A stretch of DNA of 64,000 nt from positions 1 through 64,000 of the forward strand of contig JASHOH010000186.1 in NCBI GenBank assembly GCA_030041215.1, given 5' to 3'. Below the pieces are notes generated by a model, which was given only the letters and a program-made list of their open reading frames with translations, did no database searches and was not told the DNA's origin. This stretch comes from Candidatus Sulfotelmatobacter sp. (GTDB lineage: Bacteria > Acidobacteriota > Terriglobia > Terriglobales > Acidobacteriaceae). Positions 17,429 through 26,605 of the stretch are shown in pieces (within the stretch, counting starts at the first letter, position 1; each line of letters starts with the position of its first letter). The translations under genes and the position numbers were made by a program.

Positions 17429-18706
17429 ATGGGCATTGTTCCGAGTGTTTCCGCCGCCGATGCGCTGTCCTTACACCCCTTACTTGCCGACCAGGTCGAG
17501 GATCTGCAGAAGCTGCAGAAAGCGGCGCAGAAAATCACGTCGATTCTCGATCTGGATCAGCTCATCGACAGTATCGTGAATGACGTGGCGCGGTCGTTTG
17601 GCTGCCTCGAAGCGGGAATTTACCTGCACGATGAAGCGCGTGGCGAGATGGTTTTGGCGGGCGTACATGGTTGCAGCGTCAACCATAAAGGCCATCGCTT
17701 AAAGATCGGGAAAGAAGGCATGGTTGGATATGCCGCTTCGACGGGCCAGATGCGCTACGCTCCCGACGTTCGCAAGGACGAATATTACATTGCCTGCGAG
17801 CACGCGACGCTTTCTGAGGTGGTGATTCCGCTCTATGCCAGCGGGAACCTGGTGGGAGTGTTTACCGCATCTCATCCAGAACTAGATGGATTTCCTCGCC
17901 AGCAATTGAGAATGCTGAAAGGGCTGTGCGATCACGTGGCCGTGGCGATTCTAAACGCGCGACGCTTCAAATCCGAGCGCACGGAACGCGAAGCCATGAG
18001 CCGCGAAGCGCAGGAAGCGCGCGCCATGCAGCAGGCCCTGCTGCCGAAGAGTTCGCCGTATATACCGGGCTTTGCTGTATCGGGTTTCAGCCTTCCCGCG
18101 GGAGCTGTCGGCGGAGATTGGTATGATTTCATTCCCTTTCCGGATGGCCGTTGGGGCCTGGTTTTGGCGGATGTGTCAGGAAAGGGCATGGCGGCGGCTC
18201 TCTTAATGTCGGCTACTCGCGGAATGTTGCGATCATTGGCCGAAGCCTGCTGCACTCCGGGCGAAGTACTAGCCAAGCTGAACAGTTTGCTGGTAAACGA
18301 TTTTCCCGCCGGCAAGTTCGTGACCTTAGTTTATGCCGTTCTCGATCCGGCCAGCCGTACCTTGACTTTTGCCAATGCTGGGCACTTGCCGCCACTCCTG
18401 GTTAGTGGCGATCAAACTCACTTCCTCGACACAGAGCGTGGGCTGCCCCTCGGCTTAACGGCTGGCGACTATTCCGAAACTGTTGTGCATCTTTCTCTTG
18501 GCTCTCGACTGGTTTTTTACAGCGATGGCATCACGGAAGCCGTGAACGCCGCGGGCGAGGAATACGGAAGAGAGCGCCTCGTTGACCATGTATCCGGCGA
18601 TAATGCGTCCGCTATCAGTATTCTCGATGATGTTCGAGCTTACTCGAATAGTGAGGGGCTGCGCGACGATGCCAGCGTGGTATTTGTAGGCGTAAACGAG
18701 CGATAA
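17429..18706 (+). CDS. GAF domain plus PP2C-type (SpoIIE/RsbU) phosphatase
   Basis: This 425-residue protein has an N-terminal coiled start, a GAF domain (about 35-175, with LGVFTASHPELDGF-like closure), a linker helix containing QEARAMQQALLPKSSP, and a PP2C-type phosphatase with GAVGGDWYDFIPFPDGR, LVLADVSGKGMAAALLM, FANAGHLPPLLV and FYSDGITEAVNA. These are the metal-binding and core motifs of RsbU/SpoIIE enzymes that dephosphorylate anti-sigma-factor antagonists. No RsbV or RsbW partner lies close by, so the pathway is inferred only from the family. Confidence 0.88.
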   Translation: MGIVPSVSAADALSLHPLLADQVEDLQKLQKAAQKITSILDLDQLIDSIVNDVARSFGCLEAGIYLHDEARGEMVLAGVHGCSVNHKGHRLKIGKEGMVGYAASTGQMRYAPDVRKDEYYIACEHATLSEVVIPLYASGNLVGVFTASHPELDGFPRQQLRMLKGLCDHVAVAILNARRFKSERTEREAMSREAQEARAMQQALLPKSSPYIPGFAVSGFSLPAGAVGGDWYDFIPFPDGRWGLVLADVSGKGMAAALLMSATRGMLRSLAEACCTPGEVLAKLNSLLVNDFPAGKFVTLVYAVLDPASRTLTFANAGHLPPLLVSGDQTHFLDTERGLPLGLTAGDYSETVVHLSLGSRLVFYSDGITEAVNAAGEEYGRERLVDHVSGDNASAISILDDVRAYSNSEGLRDDASVVFVGVNER

Positions 18707-18737
18707 ACCGCGTCTCCAGGTTCATCTTCTGGTGGCG

Positions 18738-19727
18738 TCAGGCACTCAGTTCTTGATCGCGGCGGAGTGTAAATGCGATGACAAGGCTGATCAGGGCGAA
18801 GATAGGCAGTATCAGAATGCTGCCTTCCGGCCCTGTGGTTCCACCGCTCAGGAGCGGCTTGCCCACCGGATGCGTCGCCCGCAGGTGGTGCTGCACCATT
18901 ATTCCGCTATCAGCCACGCCGTACAGGTAGGACTGTGCCCAATCCCAGGCGGCATGAAAGCCGATCGCCCACCACAATGAACCGGTGCGCCAAAGACTGA
19001 AGCAAAACACCAGGCCCGCCAATCCGGCACAGAGCAGTCCAATGGGAGACTCGCCGGGATTGCTGCCATGCCCTAGCCCGAATAGTATCGAAAGCACGAT
19101 GGCCGCCGTCCAAAAGCCAAATGACTTGCTTTGCTCAGGCTTGAAAAAACGCCCATAGATGCCTGCCAGTCCTCGCGTGAGCGTGTAGAGCATATAGCCG
19201 CGCACGAGGTACTCCTCCAGTAAGCCAACAAAGAGGAAGCCAAGCAGCCAGATCGCTCCGTAACGCAGGATTTCGGTACCAAAGAGCAGACGGCGGTCAA
19301 ACACCAGCAGCCCCGACTTCCAGAGTGCAAAGACCAGCAGCGAAAGAAAAATCAGGCCCCACATAAAGCCGGTGAAGAAAAGTTGGCCCTTGCGGCTGCC
19401 TCCCAGCCCATACACTGAGTTCGGCCGCCGTTCAATCTTTGACATGATCCACGTCACAAGAACGGTCACTAGGAACGGAATCAGCTCATTGAAAATGCCG
19501 AATCTGGGAGCAATCTCAGAACCTGGCTTGGGCGGCTTTACCGCGGAGGGGAACACTTTTCCGATTGCGAAGAACACGGACCCCAAAATGCCGGCTAAAA
19601 GCAGCAGGAAGATCAACAATCCCCAGCCAGCTCGGAGGCCGTCTTTGCCAATAAAAACTCTGCGCAGAAGCGGCGCCTTGGGTGGTGGTTGCGGCTCGGT
19701 AGGAGGCAAAACTGGCTCGGTGCTCAC
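18738..19727 (-). CDS. CPBP-family intramembrane metalloprotease
   Basis: This protein of about 329 residues has a proline-rich cytoplasmic start, then about eight membrane segments. The CPBP/Abi motifs are present: EEYLVRG (the EExxxR signature), FGLGH, and FHAAWDW with a histidine and tryptophan in the last helix. Family members include the eukaryotic CAAX protease Rce1 and bacterial immunity or processing proteases. I chose GTG at 19727 because GAGGA precedes it; a TTG at 19757 is the other option. It follows the CoA-binding gene by 41 bases and may be co-transcribed. Confidence 0.83.
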   Translation of the reverse strand: MSTEPVLPPTEPQPPPKAPLLRRVFIGKDGLRAGWGLLIFLLLLAGILGSVFFAIGKVFPSAVKPPKPGSEIAPRFGIFNELIPFLVTVLVTWIMSKIERRPNSVYGLGGSRKGQLFFTGFMWGLIFLSLLVFALWKSGLLVFDRRLLFGTEILRYGAIWLLGFLFVGLLEEYLVRGYMLYTLTRGLAGIYGRFFKPEQSKSFGFWTAAIVLSILFGLGHGSNPGESPIGLLCAGLAGLVFCFSLWRTGSLWWAIGFHAAWDWAQSYLYGVADSGIMVQHHLRATHPVGKPLLSGGTTGPEGSILILPIFALISLVIAFTLRRDQELSA

Positions 19728-19768
19728 GGAATCCTCGATTTCCAAGAGTCTACACAAGATTCCGGAAA

Positions 19769-20179
19769 TCAGCGGAAGCGCGCACGGTGCTCCTTCAGAA
19801 TGCAGCGGTCCATCACCACGAAAATGCCGGCTTTTCGCGCTTTTTCCGCGGCCTTCTCATGGACTACACCTTCCTGCATCCAGATTGCTGGAACCTTTAA
19901 CTGAATCGCTTGATCGACGACTTCCTCTACGAACTCGGGACGGCGAAAAATGTCGACAATATCGATTTTCTCCGGAACTTGGAGCAACGAAGGATAGGAT
20001 TTTTCGCCAAGAGCGGACTCGATCTGCGGATTCACTGGAATGATGCGGTATCCCTGGCTCTGCATATAAGCCGAAACGCCATGGCTGGGCCGCAGGGGAT
20101 CGCTGGAGAGCCCAACGACGGCGATTACTTTTGAATTCTTCAATAGTCTGGTGATGGGATCGTCTTGACCTGAGATCAT
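19769..20179 (-). CDS. CoA-binding domain protein (YccU-like)
   Basis: This 136-residue Rossmann-like protein has VIAVVGLSSDPLRPSHGVS near the start, IIPVNPQ, and AIWMQEGVVHEKAAEKA near the C-terminus. These are characteristic of stand-alone CoA-binding proteins related to the CoA-binding region of succinyl-CoA synthetase. The role of the family is poorly understood; cofactor binding is predicted, catalysis is not. It starts 15 bases downstream of the conserved unknown gene at 20195-21463 and is probably in one operon with it. Confidence 0.83.
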   Translation of the reverse strand: MISGQDDPITRLLKNSKVIAVVGLSSDPLRPSHGVSAYMQSQGYRIIPVNPQIESALGEKSYPSLLQVPEKIDIVDIFRRPEFVEEVVDQAIQLKVPAIWMQEGVVHEKAAEKARKAGIFVVMDRCILKEHRARFR

Positions 20180-20194
20180 GCGCGCTTCTTAGTG

Positions 20195-21463
20195 TTACTT
20201 CTTGTTCGCCGTTTCCGCCTTTTGCTTAAACATCTTCAAGGCCAGTTTGCGCACCGTGTCGGCAATTTCTTTGTTTGAGGAAAGATTCTTCAAATCCTGG
20301 GCGAGCAGGTGTTTCATCAGGCTCAGGCTGAGATCGAGGGGTGTGCGCGGGTTGGAAACCAGATTGCGCACGACCACGTAGTTCTTCATAAACCGCCGTT
20401 TCAGCGGTATCTGCCGCAATACGGCTTCCAGCACGTTTTTCTGCAAAGCGATCTTCTCGACCTCGCCATCGGTGATTTTGGGCGCATCGAGCACGGCCAG
20501 GGCCACGACCTTCGTGCCGTCGCGAATCAGAATTGACCGCTCCTCCTTGTTGCCTTTCAAGGCAAGCTGGATGCGGCCTTTCACATCCAGCCGGTTGATC
20601 TTTTGCAGAGTATTCTCGCGCTGCTGTTCCGCATGCGCGTGCGGCTTGGTCCCTAGGGCAGCTTTTGCGGGTGCGGCCGCAGCTGCCGCCGAAGATGAAG
20701 ATTGACTGACAGCCGGCTTCGGCTCTGCGGCGATTTCTTTCACTTCGGAGATGGGAAAATATTCTGCGCCAAGCAAATCGACAACGCCACCCACGGCTTG
20801 AAACGGCCTGTTTTGTTCCGCCACGATTTCCGCCGCATGCTCCGCGAGATAAGCAGAAACTTCTTCGTCCTGGGCTTCGTCCGATTGGCTAGCGGGAATT
20901 CCCTGATTCTCAGCTTCCGAGACCTTCACCTCATCCGTGGGGTCAACTCCCTCAGCACTCTGATTGGCAGGCGCGGAATCAAATTGATGGCTCAATGCGT
21001 TCAGCAAGCGGTCGACTTCCGAGGCGCCCTCCTGCTTGAGGTATGGATTCGAACGAAGAACAGCCAGAATTGCCGATGAGCTTTGTACCCGCGTGCTCTT
21101 CAGCATGATCGCGACCAACTCCGGAGAAGCCGACATCGCCAGCCCCTGTAGTTCAGATTCCTCTACCGATGGGTTTTCCAGAAGAGCCGGCAGCAGTTTC
21201 GAACGGAGGTTTTCCGGCGAGACCATGTATTCCAGGACTTCGCGTGGGGTGTTCGGATTGGAAGCCGCCGTCAGCGAAGCGTTCTCGTCCCATCCGGCAA
21301 GCGTCATGCGGGCCAGATCGCCAAATACCTTGTTGTGCCTCGCGAGATAAACGAGGATCTCAATATTTTCGTCGGGCGGCACAGACAAAGCGCCCTTCGC
21401 CGCGAACTGCATCATGTTCGACGGCAGCCTATTGGCGCGAATCAGATCGATAGTGCGGGGCAT
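20195..21463 (-). CDS. Conserved helical-repeat protein of unknown function
   Basis: I do not recognise a defined family for this 422-residue protein. Both ends are predicted to be alpha-helical with repeat-like segments such as AASNPNTPREVLEYMV, ALLENPSVEESEL and RNLVSNPRTPLDLSL, which recall leucine-rich-repeat variant or HEAT-like units. The middle (about 160-275) is acidic and Ala/Ser-rich, including a run SSSSAAAAAA, and is probably disordered. No membrane segment or signal peptide is visible. It sits three bases from the HD hydrolase gene upstream, so an operon is likely. Confidence 0.65.
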   Translation of the reverse strand: MPRTIDLIRANRLPSNMMQFAAKGALSVPPDENIEILVYLARHNKVFGDLARMTLAGWDENASLTAASNPNTPREVLEYMVSPENLRSKLLPALLENPSVEESELQGLAMSASPELVAIMLKSTRVQSSSAILAVLRSNPYLKQEGASEVDRLLNALSHQFDSAPANQSAEGVDPTDEVKVSEAENQGIPASQSDEAQDEEVSAYLAEHAAEIVAEQNRPFQAVGGVVDLLGAEYFPISEVKEIAAEPKPAVSQSSSSAAAAAAPAKAALGTKPHAHAEQQRENTLQKINRLDVKGRIQLALKGNKEERSILIRDGTKVVALAVLDAPKITDGEVEKIALQKNVLEAVLRQIPLKRRFMKNYVVVRNLVSNPRTPLDLSLSLMKHLLAQDLKNLSSNKEIADTVRKLALKMFKQKAETANKK

Positions 21464-21466
21464 GTG

Positions 21467-22114
21467 TTAACTAGAATTCAGATTTTCGGCGGCATTCGCT
21501 AGTGCTTCCAGTTCGCGGACCGCGACTTCAAATTCCCGAACCAATCGGTTCGGCTTGCGAGCAAATTCCCTCAGCAGCGCGCGATAGTACCAGAGCGTGC
21601 CTTCGCGCCCGCCGTTAAAGCGCGCCCAGATGGACTCTCCGAGGGAGCGGTAATCGGAGATAATCGAGCGCACATTGTTCAGTTTATCCGCCGCGGAGAC
21701 CAGGCGTGTGTCTGCATCTGCGCCTTTCAGGTGACGAAGGTAATCCTCCTTGCGCGGCCGCCACGGAGGTTTAGGAATGTCGTAAGCGTCGGTGCAGCCA
21801 TCGACGATTTTCGCTACGCGATTGCCGAAGCGCTGGCGTACTTCTTCCAGCATGGCCTCACCGCCGCAATCTTCGACCACGTCGTGCAGCAAGGCGGCGA
21901 TCACCATATCCTCATCGCCGCCGAACTCGAGCACGAGAGAAGCGACTCCCATCAGATGAGCGATATAGGGGATGGTGGATGCCTTGCGCGTCTGCCCCGC
22001 ATGTTTTTCGGCGGCAAAGAAAAATGCCTGCAAGAAACGAGGGCCCAGCGGAATTGCTGCCAGTTGCTTGTTGGCTGATCTCTTCCTGGTTGGCGACTTT
22101 CGTCTCGCGCTCAC
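21467..22114 (-). CDS. Stand-alone RelA/SpoT-type HD hydrolase
   Basis: This 215-residue protein resembles the HD domain of RelA/SpoT without a synthetase domain. It has AEKHAGQTRKASTIPYIAH, ALLHDVVEDCGG (metal-binding HD pair), KIVDGCTDAYDIPKP and AADKLNNVRSI, the usual order of alarmone hydrolases. By analogy with small alarmone hydrolases it may cleave (p)ppGpp or a related nucleotide; the sequence alone does not prove it. It lies four bases from the prfB stop and probably belongs to the prfB operon, linking a possible stringent-response enzyme to translation termination. Confidence 0.8.
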   Translation of the reverse strand: MSARRKSPTRKRSANKQLAAIPLGPRFLQAFFFAAEKHAGQTRKASTIPYIAHLMGVASLVLEFGGDEDMVIAALLHDVVEDCGGEAMLEEVRQRFGNRVAKIVDGCTDAYDIPKPPWRPRKEDYLRHLKGADADTRLVSAADKLNNVRSIISDYRSLGESIWARFNGGREGTLWYYRALLREFARKPNRLVREFEVAVRELEALANAAENLNSS

Positions 22115-22118
22115 GTGT

Positions 22119-23217
22119 TTATTTCTCTGCGCGCCGCGCTAGAAGGTATGCGCGAATGAACGGTTGCAAGTCGCCGTCGAGAACGCGGTCGACGTCTCCT
22201 ACTTCTGCTTTGGTTCGATGGTCTTTAACCATTCGGTAAGGCTGCAACACATAGGAACGAATCTGTGAACCGAAGTCGCTGTCGAGCTTCGAGTCTTCAA
22301 CTTTCTTTGTCTCGGCGCGCTTTTTCTCCACCTCGAATTCGTAGAGCTTCGATCGCAACATGCTCATGGCGCGCTCGCGGTTTTTGTGCTGCGAGCGTTC
22401 GTTCTGGCAACTGGCAACAAGTCCGGTGGGAAGATGGGTGATGCGGACCGCTGAATCGGTCGTGTTCACGTGCTGTCCGCCCTTGCCGCTCGAGCGGTAA
22501 GTATCCACGCGAATGTCTTCCGGTTTGATCACGATGTCGATGCTCTCGTCGATTTCCGGCGACACAAAAACGCTGGCGAACGAAGTATGCCGCCGCTTCG
22601 CCTGATCAAACGGCGAAATTCGCACCAGTCGGTGCACACCGATTTCACTGGTGAGAAGGCCGTAAGCATACTCGCCATTCACGGCAAATGTTGCCGATTT
22701 CAGCCCCGCCTCTTCGCCCGGCTGATAATCATACAGAATAGTCTGAAATCCTTGCCGCTCCGCCCAGCGCAGGTACATTCGCAACAGCATGTCGGCCCAG
22801 TCCTGCGACTCGGTGCCTCCCGCGCCCGGATGAATCGTGACGATGGCATTGAGCGCATCATTTTCTCCGGAAAGCAGAGTTTCGGTTTCCAGCTTGTCAA
22901 CCACTTCGCGCAAAGCGTCAATCTCGCGGCGCAAGTCGCTATCGACGTTCTCGCCCTCTCGGCCCAGTTCGAAGTAGGCGTTGATATCGTCCGCGCGGCG
23001 GGCGAGGTCGGCGTCCGTGGCCAATAGGTGCTCCAGACGTTTCTTCTCCCGCATGACTTGCTTCGAGTGTTGCGGATTCGACCACAAACTTGGGTCAGCA
23101 GCCTGCTTTTCGATGTCAGCTAATTGCGGACGGAGCTTTTCCGCGTCAAAGATACTCCCGCAGATCGTGCACTTTGGTGGCCAGCGGCGCGTATTCCTGT
23201 TCGAGCTCTTGAATCAT
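22119..23217 (-). CDS. prfB: Peptide chain release factor 2, expressed through a +1 frameshift
   Basis: RF2 ends translation at UGA and UAA. Frame 0 begins at the ATG at 23217 and encodes 23 residues up to a UGA at 23148-23146. Shifting +1 at CTT-T-GAC joins the long frame 23147-22119, giving 365 residues, the normal RF2 length. The long frame contains the GGQ loop in SSGKGGQHVNTTDSAVRI and the class-I domain HPGAGGTESQDWADM. The ATG overlaps the lnt stop as TAATG, so translation is coupled to lnt. The coding sequence is therefore 23217-23149 joined to 23147-22119. Confidence 0.95.
23145..23160 (-). other. prfB: Programmed +1 frameshift site of prfB
   Basis: The minus strand reads CGGGAGTATCTTTGAC: a purine-rich Shine-Dalgarno-like CGGGAG, then the slippery CTT codon, UGA and C. 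This matches the known autoregulatory site of bacterial prfB, where scarce RF2 lets the ribosome slip forward at UGA. Confidence 0.93.
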
Positions 23218-24824
23218 TAGGAGACTACAACTTTCTTGGGTTTGATGAAGCGCGTGACGAGCACCCCTACTGAAATTATCGCACACGCAAACGCGAACCA
23301 GTCGCCGTGACGCGTGTAAAACATTGTTGAGGAGGTGAGGGCATAGGGCGCGTTCAGCACTTTTCGTTCTTTGCGCGGCAAGCGGGCGACGATTCTCCCG
23401 TAAGGATCGATGGAAGCCGTTACGCCAGTATCCGTTGTGCTCAGCAGCCAGCGGTCGTTTTCAATTGCGCGCACACGAGTTTGATTCAGATGCTGCGCGT
23501 AGGCGCCACTGTCACCATACCATCCATCATTTGAAATGTTGACCAGGATCTCGGCGCCGTTGTTCGCGAATTGACGAACTTCATCGGGGAAGACGGACTC
23601 ATAACAGATGAAAACGCCCAACTTTGTTCCGCTGGCGTCCAGTGGAGCACGCGAAGTTCCCCGCTGGAACTCGCCAACCTCCTTGGTTAGGCCTCCGGCA
23701 AAGGCAAATAAACTGGGGAAGGGAAGATATTCTCCAAAAGGCACGAGATGAACTTTGTCATAGCGCGCCGTCCAGTTTCCGTCTGGACCGATCAGTGCGG
23801 CTGAGTTGAAAACTTCCAACGACTTTCCGGGAGAAGCCGGCTTGTTGCCCACCGCTCCGGTTACCAGCCAACTGTGCGTTGCCCGCGCCATCTGGCTAAT
23901 GGGTTCTCGAAACAGCGGATCGCTCGTGAAAAAAGGCGCCGGCGATTCTGGCCAAACGATCAGGTCAGTCCGCTTGGAGCCATCCGAGCCAAGCGCAATC
24001 GATTTCTGAGTAAGATCGATCAACTCACCAAGCGTGCGCTCGAATGTATCGCGGGTCCAGTTCGCTTCTGCGGGAATATTTTCCTGCACCAGCAAGGCAG
24101 CGTGATCGGTTGGTAACTGTGGAGCATCCACCAGGCGTCCCGCTTGCAGCACGATGGCCGCTGCAAGACCGGCCATCAGCAACGTGATTCGTTTCTTGCG
24201 CGGAACGAGGAACGCTGCTGCGATCGCCACGTTCACCAGCATGATCTCAAACGAAACTCCGTAAACGCCGGTGAGGGTTGTAATACGGCTGAGTGAAATG
24301 TTATCGACCTGGGCTGTGCCCAGCAGGTTCCAGGGAAAGCCAGTGATGCGCGTTCGCGCCAACTCCATCGCAACCCACAAAAAAGGCGCTGCCGCTAATG
24401 CCCGCCGGTTGTCGCGCCCAGGGCCCGCTGTCAGCCCTACGAGCAAGCCAAAAAATCCGTGATAAAGCCCGAGGTACAAACAAAAAAGAATCAATGCCAG
24501 CAGCGCCATGGCCGCGCTGAGGCCGCCGTACTGGCGCATGGTGTCGTAGATCCAGTAACACGTTCCCGCGTACCACAAAATTCCCGAAACGTAGGCCAGC
24601 ACAAACGCCTGCCCAGGTTTCGCAGCTTCAAGATTGACAGAACCGTTGATTTCGAGCGCTCCCGCCGGCCTTGCGCGCAGCAGGCCCACGATCAGCGGAG
24701 CGAATGCGATCCAGGAAAAAACGTAAAGTCCAGGAAGAGGAAAAATGAGCACCTGCAAGAGCGAGGACAAAGCTATCAACAACCAGGCGCTGTAGTGAAT
24801 TTGCCGCAAGGGGAAGAATAACAA
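23217..24824 (-). CDS. lnt: Apolipoprotein N-acyltransferase
   Basis: Lnt adds the third acyl chain to lipoproteins at the inner membrane, allowing Lol sorting in Gram-negative cells. This 535-residue protein has an N-terminal block of about seven membrane helices and a nitrilase-like domain carrying the Glu-Lys-Cys triad: LIVWPESPAPF, YDKVHLVPFGEYLPF and GVFICYESVFP. A last helix lies near the C-terminus. The stop TAA overlaps the prfB start by one base. The following genes upstream, a P-loop protein and lpxD, support an envelope operon. Confidence 0.93.
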   Translation of the reverse strand: MLFFPLRQIHYSAWLLIALSSLLQVLIFPLPGLYVFSWIAFAPLIVGLLRARPAGALEINGSVNLEAAKPGQAFVLAYVSGILWYAGTCYWIYDTMRQYGGLSAAMALLALILFCLYLGLYHGFFGLLVGLTAGPGRDNRRALAAAPFLWVAMELARTRITGFPWNLLGTAQVDNISLSRITTLTGVYGVSFEIMLVNVAIAAAFLVPRKKRITLLMAGLAAAIVLQAGRLVDAPQLPTDHAALLVQENIPAEANWTRDTFERTLGELIDLTQKSIALGSDGSKRTDLIVWPESPAPFFTSDPLFREPISQMARATHSWLVTGAVGNKPASPGKSLEVFNSAALIGPDGNWTARYDKVHLVPFGEYLPFPSLFAFAGGLTKEVGEFQRGTSRAPLDASGTKLGVFICYESVFPDEVRQFANNGAEILVNISNDGWYGDSGAYAQHLNQTRVRAIENDRWLLSTTDTGVTASIDPYGRIVARLPRKERKVLNAPYALTSSTMFYTRHGDWFAFACAIISVGVLVTRFIKPKKVVVS

Positions 24825-24833
24825 AACGTGAGT

Positions 24834-25520
24834 TTATGAGCGGGTTTCTGGGTGCGAGGAATCGGCTCTGTGCGACCCGAGAGTTCTTCGAACGAAAGCA
24901 ACTATCTCTTCGCTCACATACCCCGGCGATGCCGGATCGGCAGTTACCTGCGTGCACCGATCTCGCGCCGGGCTGATCCGAAACACAGGCCGACCCGACA
25001 CAGGCTTTAAGGAAACATTCTGCCAGCCAGTTTCACCGTTCCCGGAGGATGAATGAAGAATGACCGCATCCGCCCGGTCAAGAAATTCCCGCGCAGAAGT
25101 TTTGAAATCCTCGGTGTTCGGATCCAGCACACTCATATACAACGTCGGCCGCACGAACTTGAGTACGCTGTTCGATTCCATAATCACGTGGCGCGAGTTC
25201 TGCAGCTTTTGCCGGAGCGCGGGCATGGCTTCGGCCAGCCTGCCCTGTTCGGTGCGGACCCACAACGCTCTCGCCGCGCCCGCCAACAGAAAACGCGAAG
25301 TATCCGATTTTCCGCTGCGATCCTGCTCTTCTGAAATCGCCCAGGTGTGATCGGCGGTGGCGCAGTCGCACGGCGCTCCATTTGCCGAGCAAACGCCATG
25401 CCCGTATTGCGTGATTTTCACCGCCGTCCAATCAAATTCACGCAAGGCAGAAATCAGTCCGGCGACAACACTGGTTTTGCCCACGCTTCGCGAATGCCCG
25501 CCGATAACCACGATTGCCAC
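24834..25520 (-). CDS. P-loop NTPase of unknown role (MobB-like N-terminus)
   Basis: This 228-residue protein begins VAIVVIGGHSRSVGKTSV, a P-loop resembling MobB and related G3E/SIMIBI NTPases. Cysteines cluster in VCSANGAPCDCATADH, a possible metal site, and an Asp-rich strand (FLDRADAVILHSS) follows. The start is GTG at 25520, with AGAGG five bases upstream and one base gap from the lpxD stop. No other molybdenum-cofactor gene is present, so the MobB name is not adopted. Location between lpxD and lnt suggests an envelope-linked job, but this is only context. Confidence 0.72.
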   Translation of the reverse strand: MAIVVIGGHSRSVGKTSVVAGLISALREFDWTAVKITQYGHGVCSANGAPCDCATADHTWAISEEQDRSGKSDTSRFLLAGAARALWVRTEQGRLAEAMPALRQKLQNSRHVIMESNSVLKFVRPTLYMSVLDPNTEDFKTSAREFLDRADAVILHSSSGNGETGWQNVSLKPVSGRPVFRISPARDRCTQVTADPASPGYVSEEIVAFVRRTLGSHRADSSHPETRS

Positions 25521-25522
25521 GT

Positions 25523-26515
25523 CTACCTCTTGCCACCCAGCTTCGCCATCGCGGCCAGTTGTTTTAGATACTGCTGAATCGGACGCGCCGGTGTCCCCCA
25601 AAAAACCACACCTTTTCCGCGAAGAATTTTGCGCGAAGGCACGCCGCCCTGCGCCCCGACGATAACGCCTTCTTCCAGCCGCACGTGATCTGCAATGCCC
25701 ACCTGACCGCCAAGTACGACGTCATTTTCAATCACCGCGCTTCCCGAGATCCCCGTCTGCGCCGCAATGACTACATTTTCCCCAAGCTGGCAGTTGTGTC
25801 CGATGTGTACCAGGTTGTCGATTTTCGTCCCGCGCCCGATGCGGGTTTCGTCGAGCGCGCCGCGATCGATAGTGCTGTTTGCGCCAATCTCCACATCGTC
25901 TTCGATGACGAGCCTTCCGACCTGGGGAAATTTCTCATAGCGTCCCGTCCGCGAATCTCGGACGTATCCAAAACCATCGCTGCCGAGAACTGCACCGGCA
26001 TGCACAATCACGTGGTCGCCCAATGTTGTTCCTGGATAAATTGTGACATTGGGATAAAACTCGCAATTGCGGCCGATTTTCACATCGCGCCCGATGCTGC
26101 ACCCAGCGCCAATGCTAGAGTTCTCGCCGACCTGCACATCTTCGGCGATTACCGCTCTTTCTTCCACCCAAACGCCCGGGCCCAGGCGTGCCGACAAATG
26201 CACTGTGGCGGTCTGGTGTATCTTGCGCTCAGTTCGAGCTTGCTTTCCTTCTGCTAATAACTTTGCTGCTCGCGCAAAGGCCAGTTTGGGATGATCAGTG
26301 ATAAGCAGTGCTTTGCCTCGAGAAGCCGCAGCAAACTCGCCTGCAATTACAGCGCCCGCGGCACATTCGAGCCCGCTGGCAAGAAATTTATGGTCCTCTA
26401 CGAAGATGAGATCGTGTTCAGAGGCTGACGTGATGCTCGCCACACCTGTGATCTCGATGTTTCCATCGCCTTGCAACCGGGCATCGACCGCGCCGGCAAT
26501 CTCGCGCAGCTTCAT
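25523..26515 (-). CDS. lpxD: UDP-3-O-acylglucosamine N-acyltransferase
   Basis: LpxD adds the amide-linked hydroxyacyl chain in lipid A synthesis. The 330-residue protein has the N-terminal uridine-binding domain (MKLREIAGAVDARLQG), then a long left-handed beta-helix of hexapeptide repeats, with the catalytic histidine in VHIGHNCQLGENV and the GSDGFGYVRD loop. A C-terminal helix closes the trimer. ATG at 26515 gives the usual start; a GTG three codons earlier is possible. It implies a lipid A-containing outer membrane. Confidence 0.92.
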   Translation of the reverse strand: MKLREIAGAVDARLQGDGNIEITGVASITSASEHDLIFVEDHKFLASGLECAAGAVIAGEFAAASRGKALLITDHPKLAFARAAKLLAEGKQARTERKIHQTATVHLSARLGPGVWVEERAVIAEDVQVGENSSIGAGCSIGRDVKIGRNCEFYPNVTIYPGTTLGDHVIVHAGAVLGSDGFGYVRDSRTGRYEKFPQVGRLVIEDDVEIGANSTIDRGALDETRIGRGTKIDNLVHIGHNCQLGENVVIAAQTGISGSAVIENDVVLGGQVGIADHVRLEEGVIVGAQGGVPSRKILRGKGVVFWGTPARPIQQYLKQLAAMAKLGGKR

Positions 26516-26605
26516 GGCTCCCACTGTATAGCAAGCACAGACATGACGAAAGTGCTGCTCCCAAGTGCTGTGCCGCGGGCGGTAACCCAGAACTAGAATG
26601 AGTCT

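Noticed and set aside
24834-25520. Naming the P-loop protein MobB
   Set aside because: The P-loop start is similar but no molybdenum-cofactor genes are near and the rest does not match what I know of MobB.
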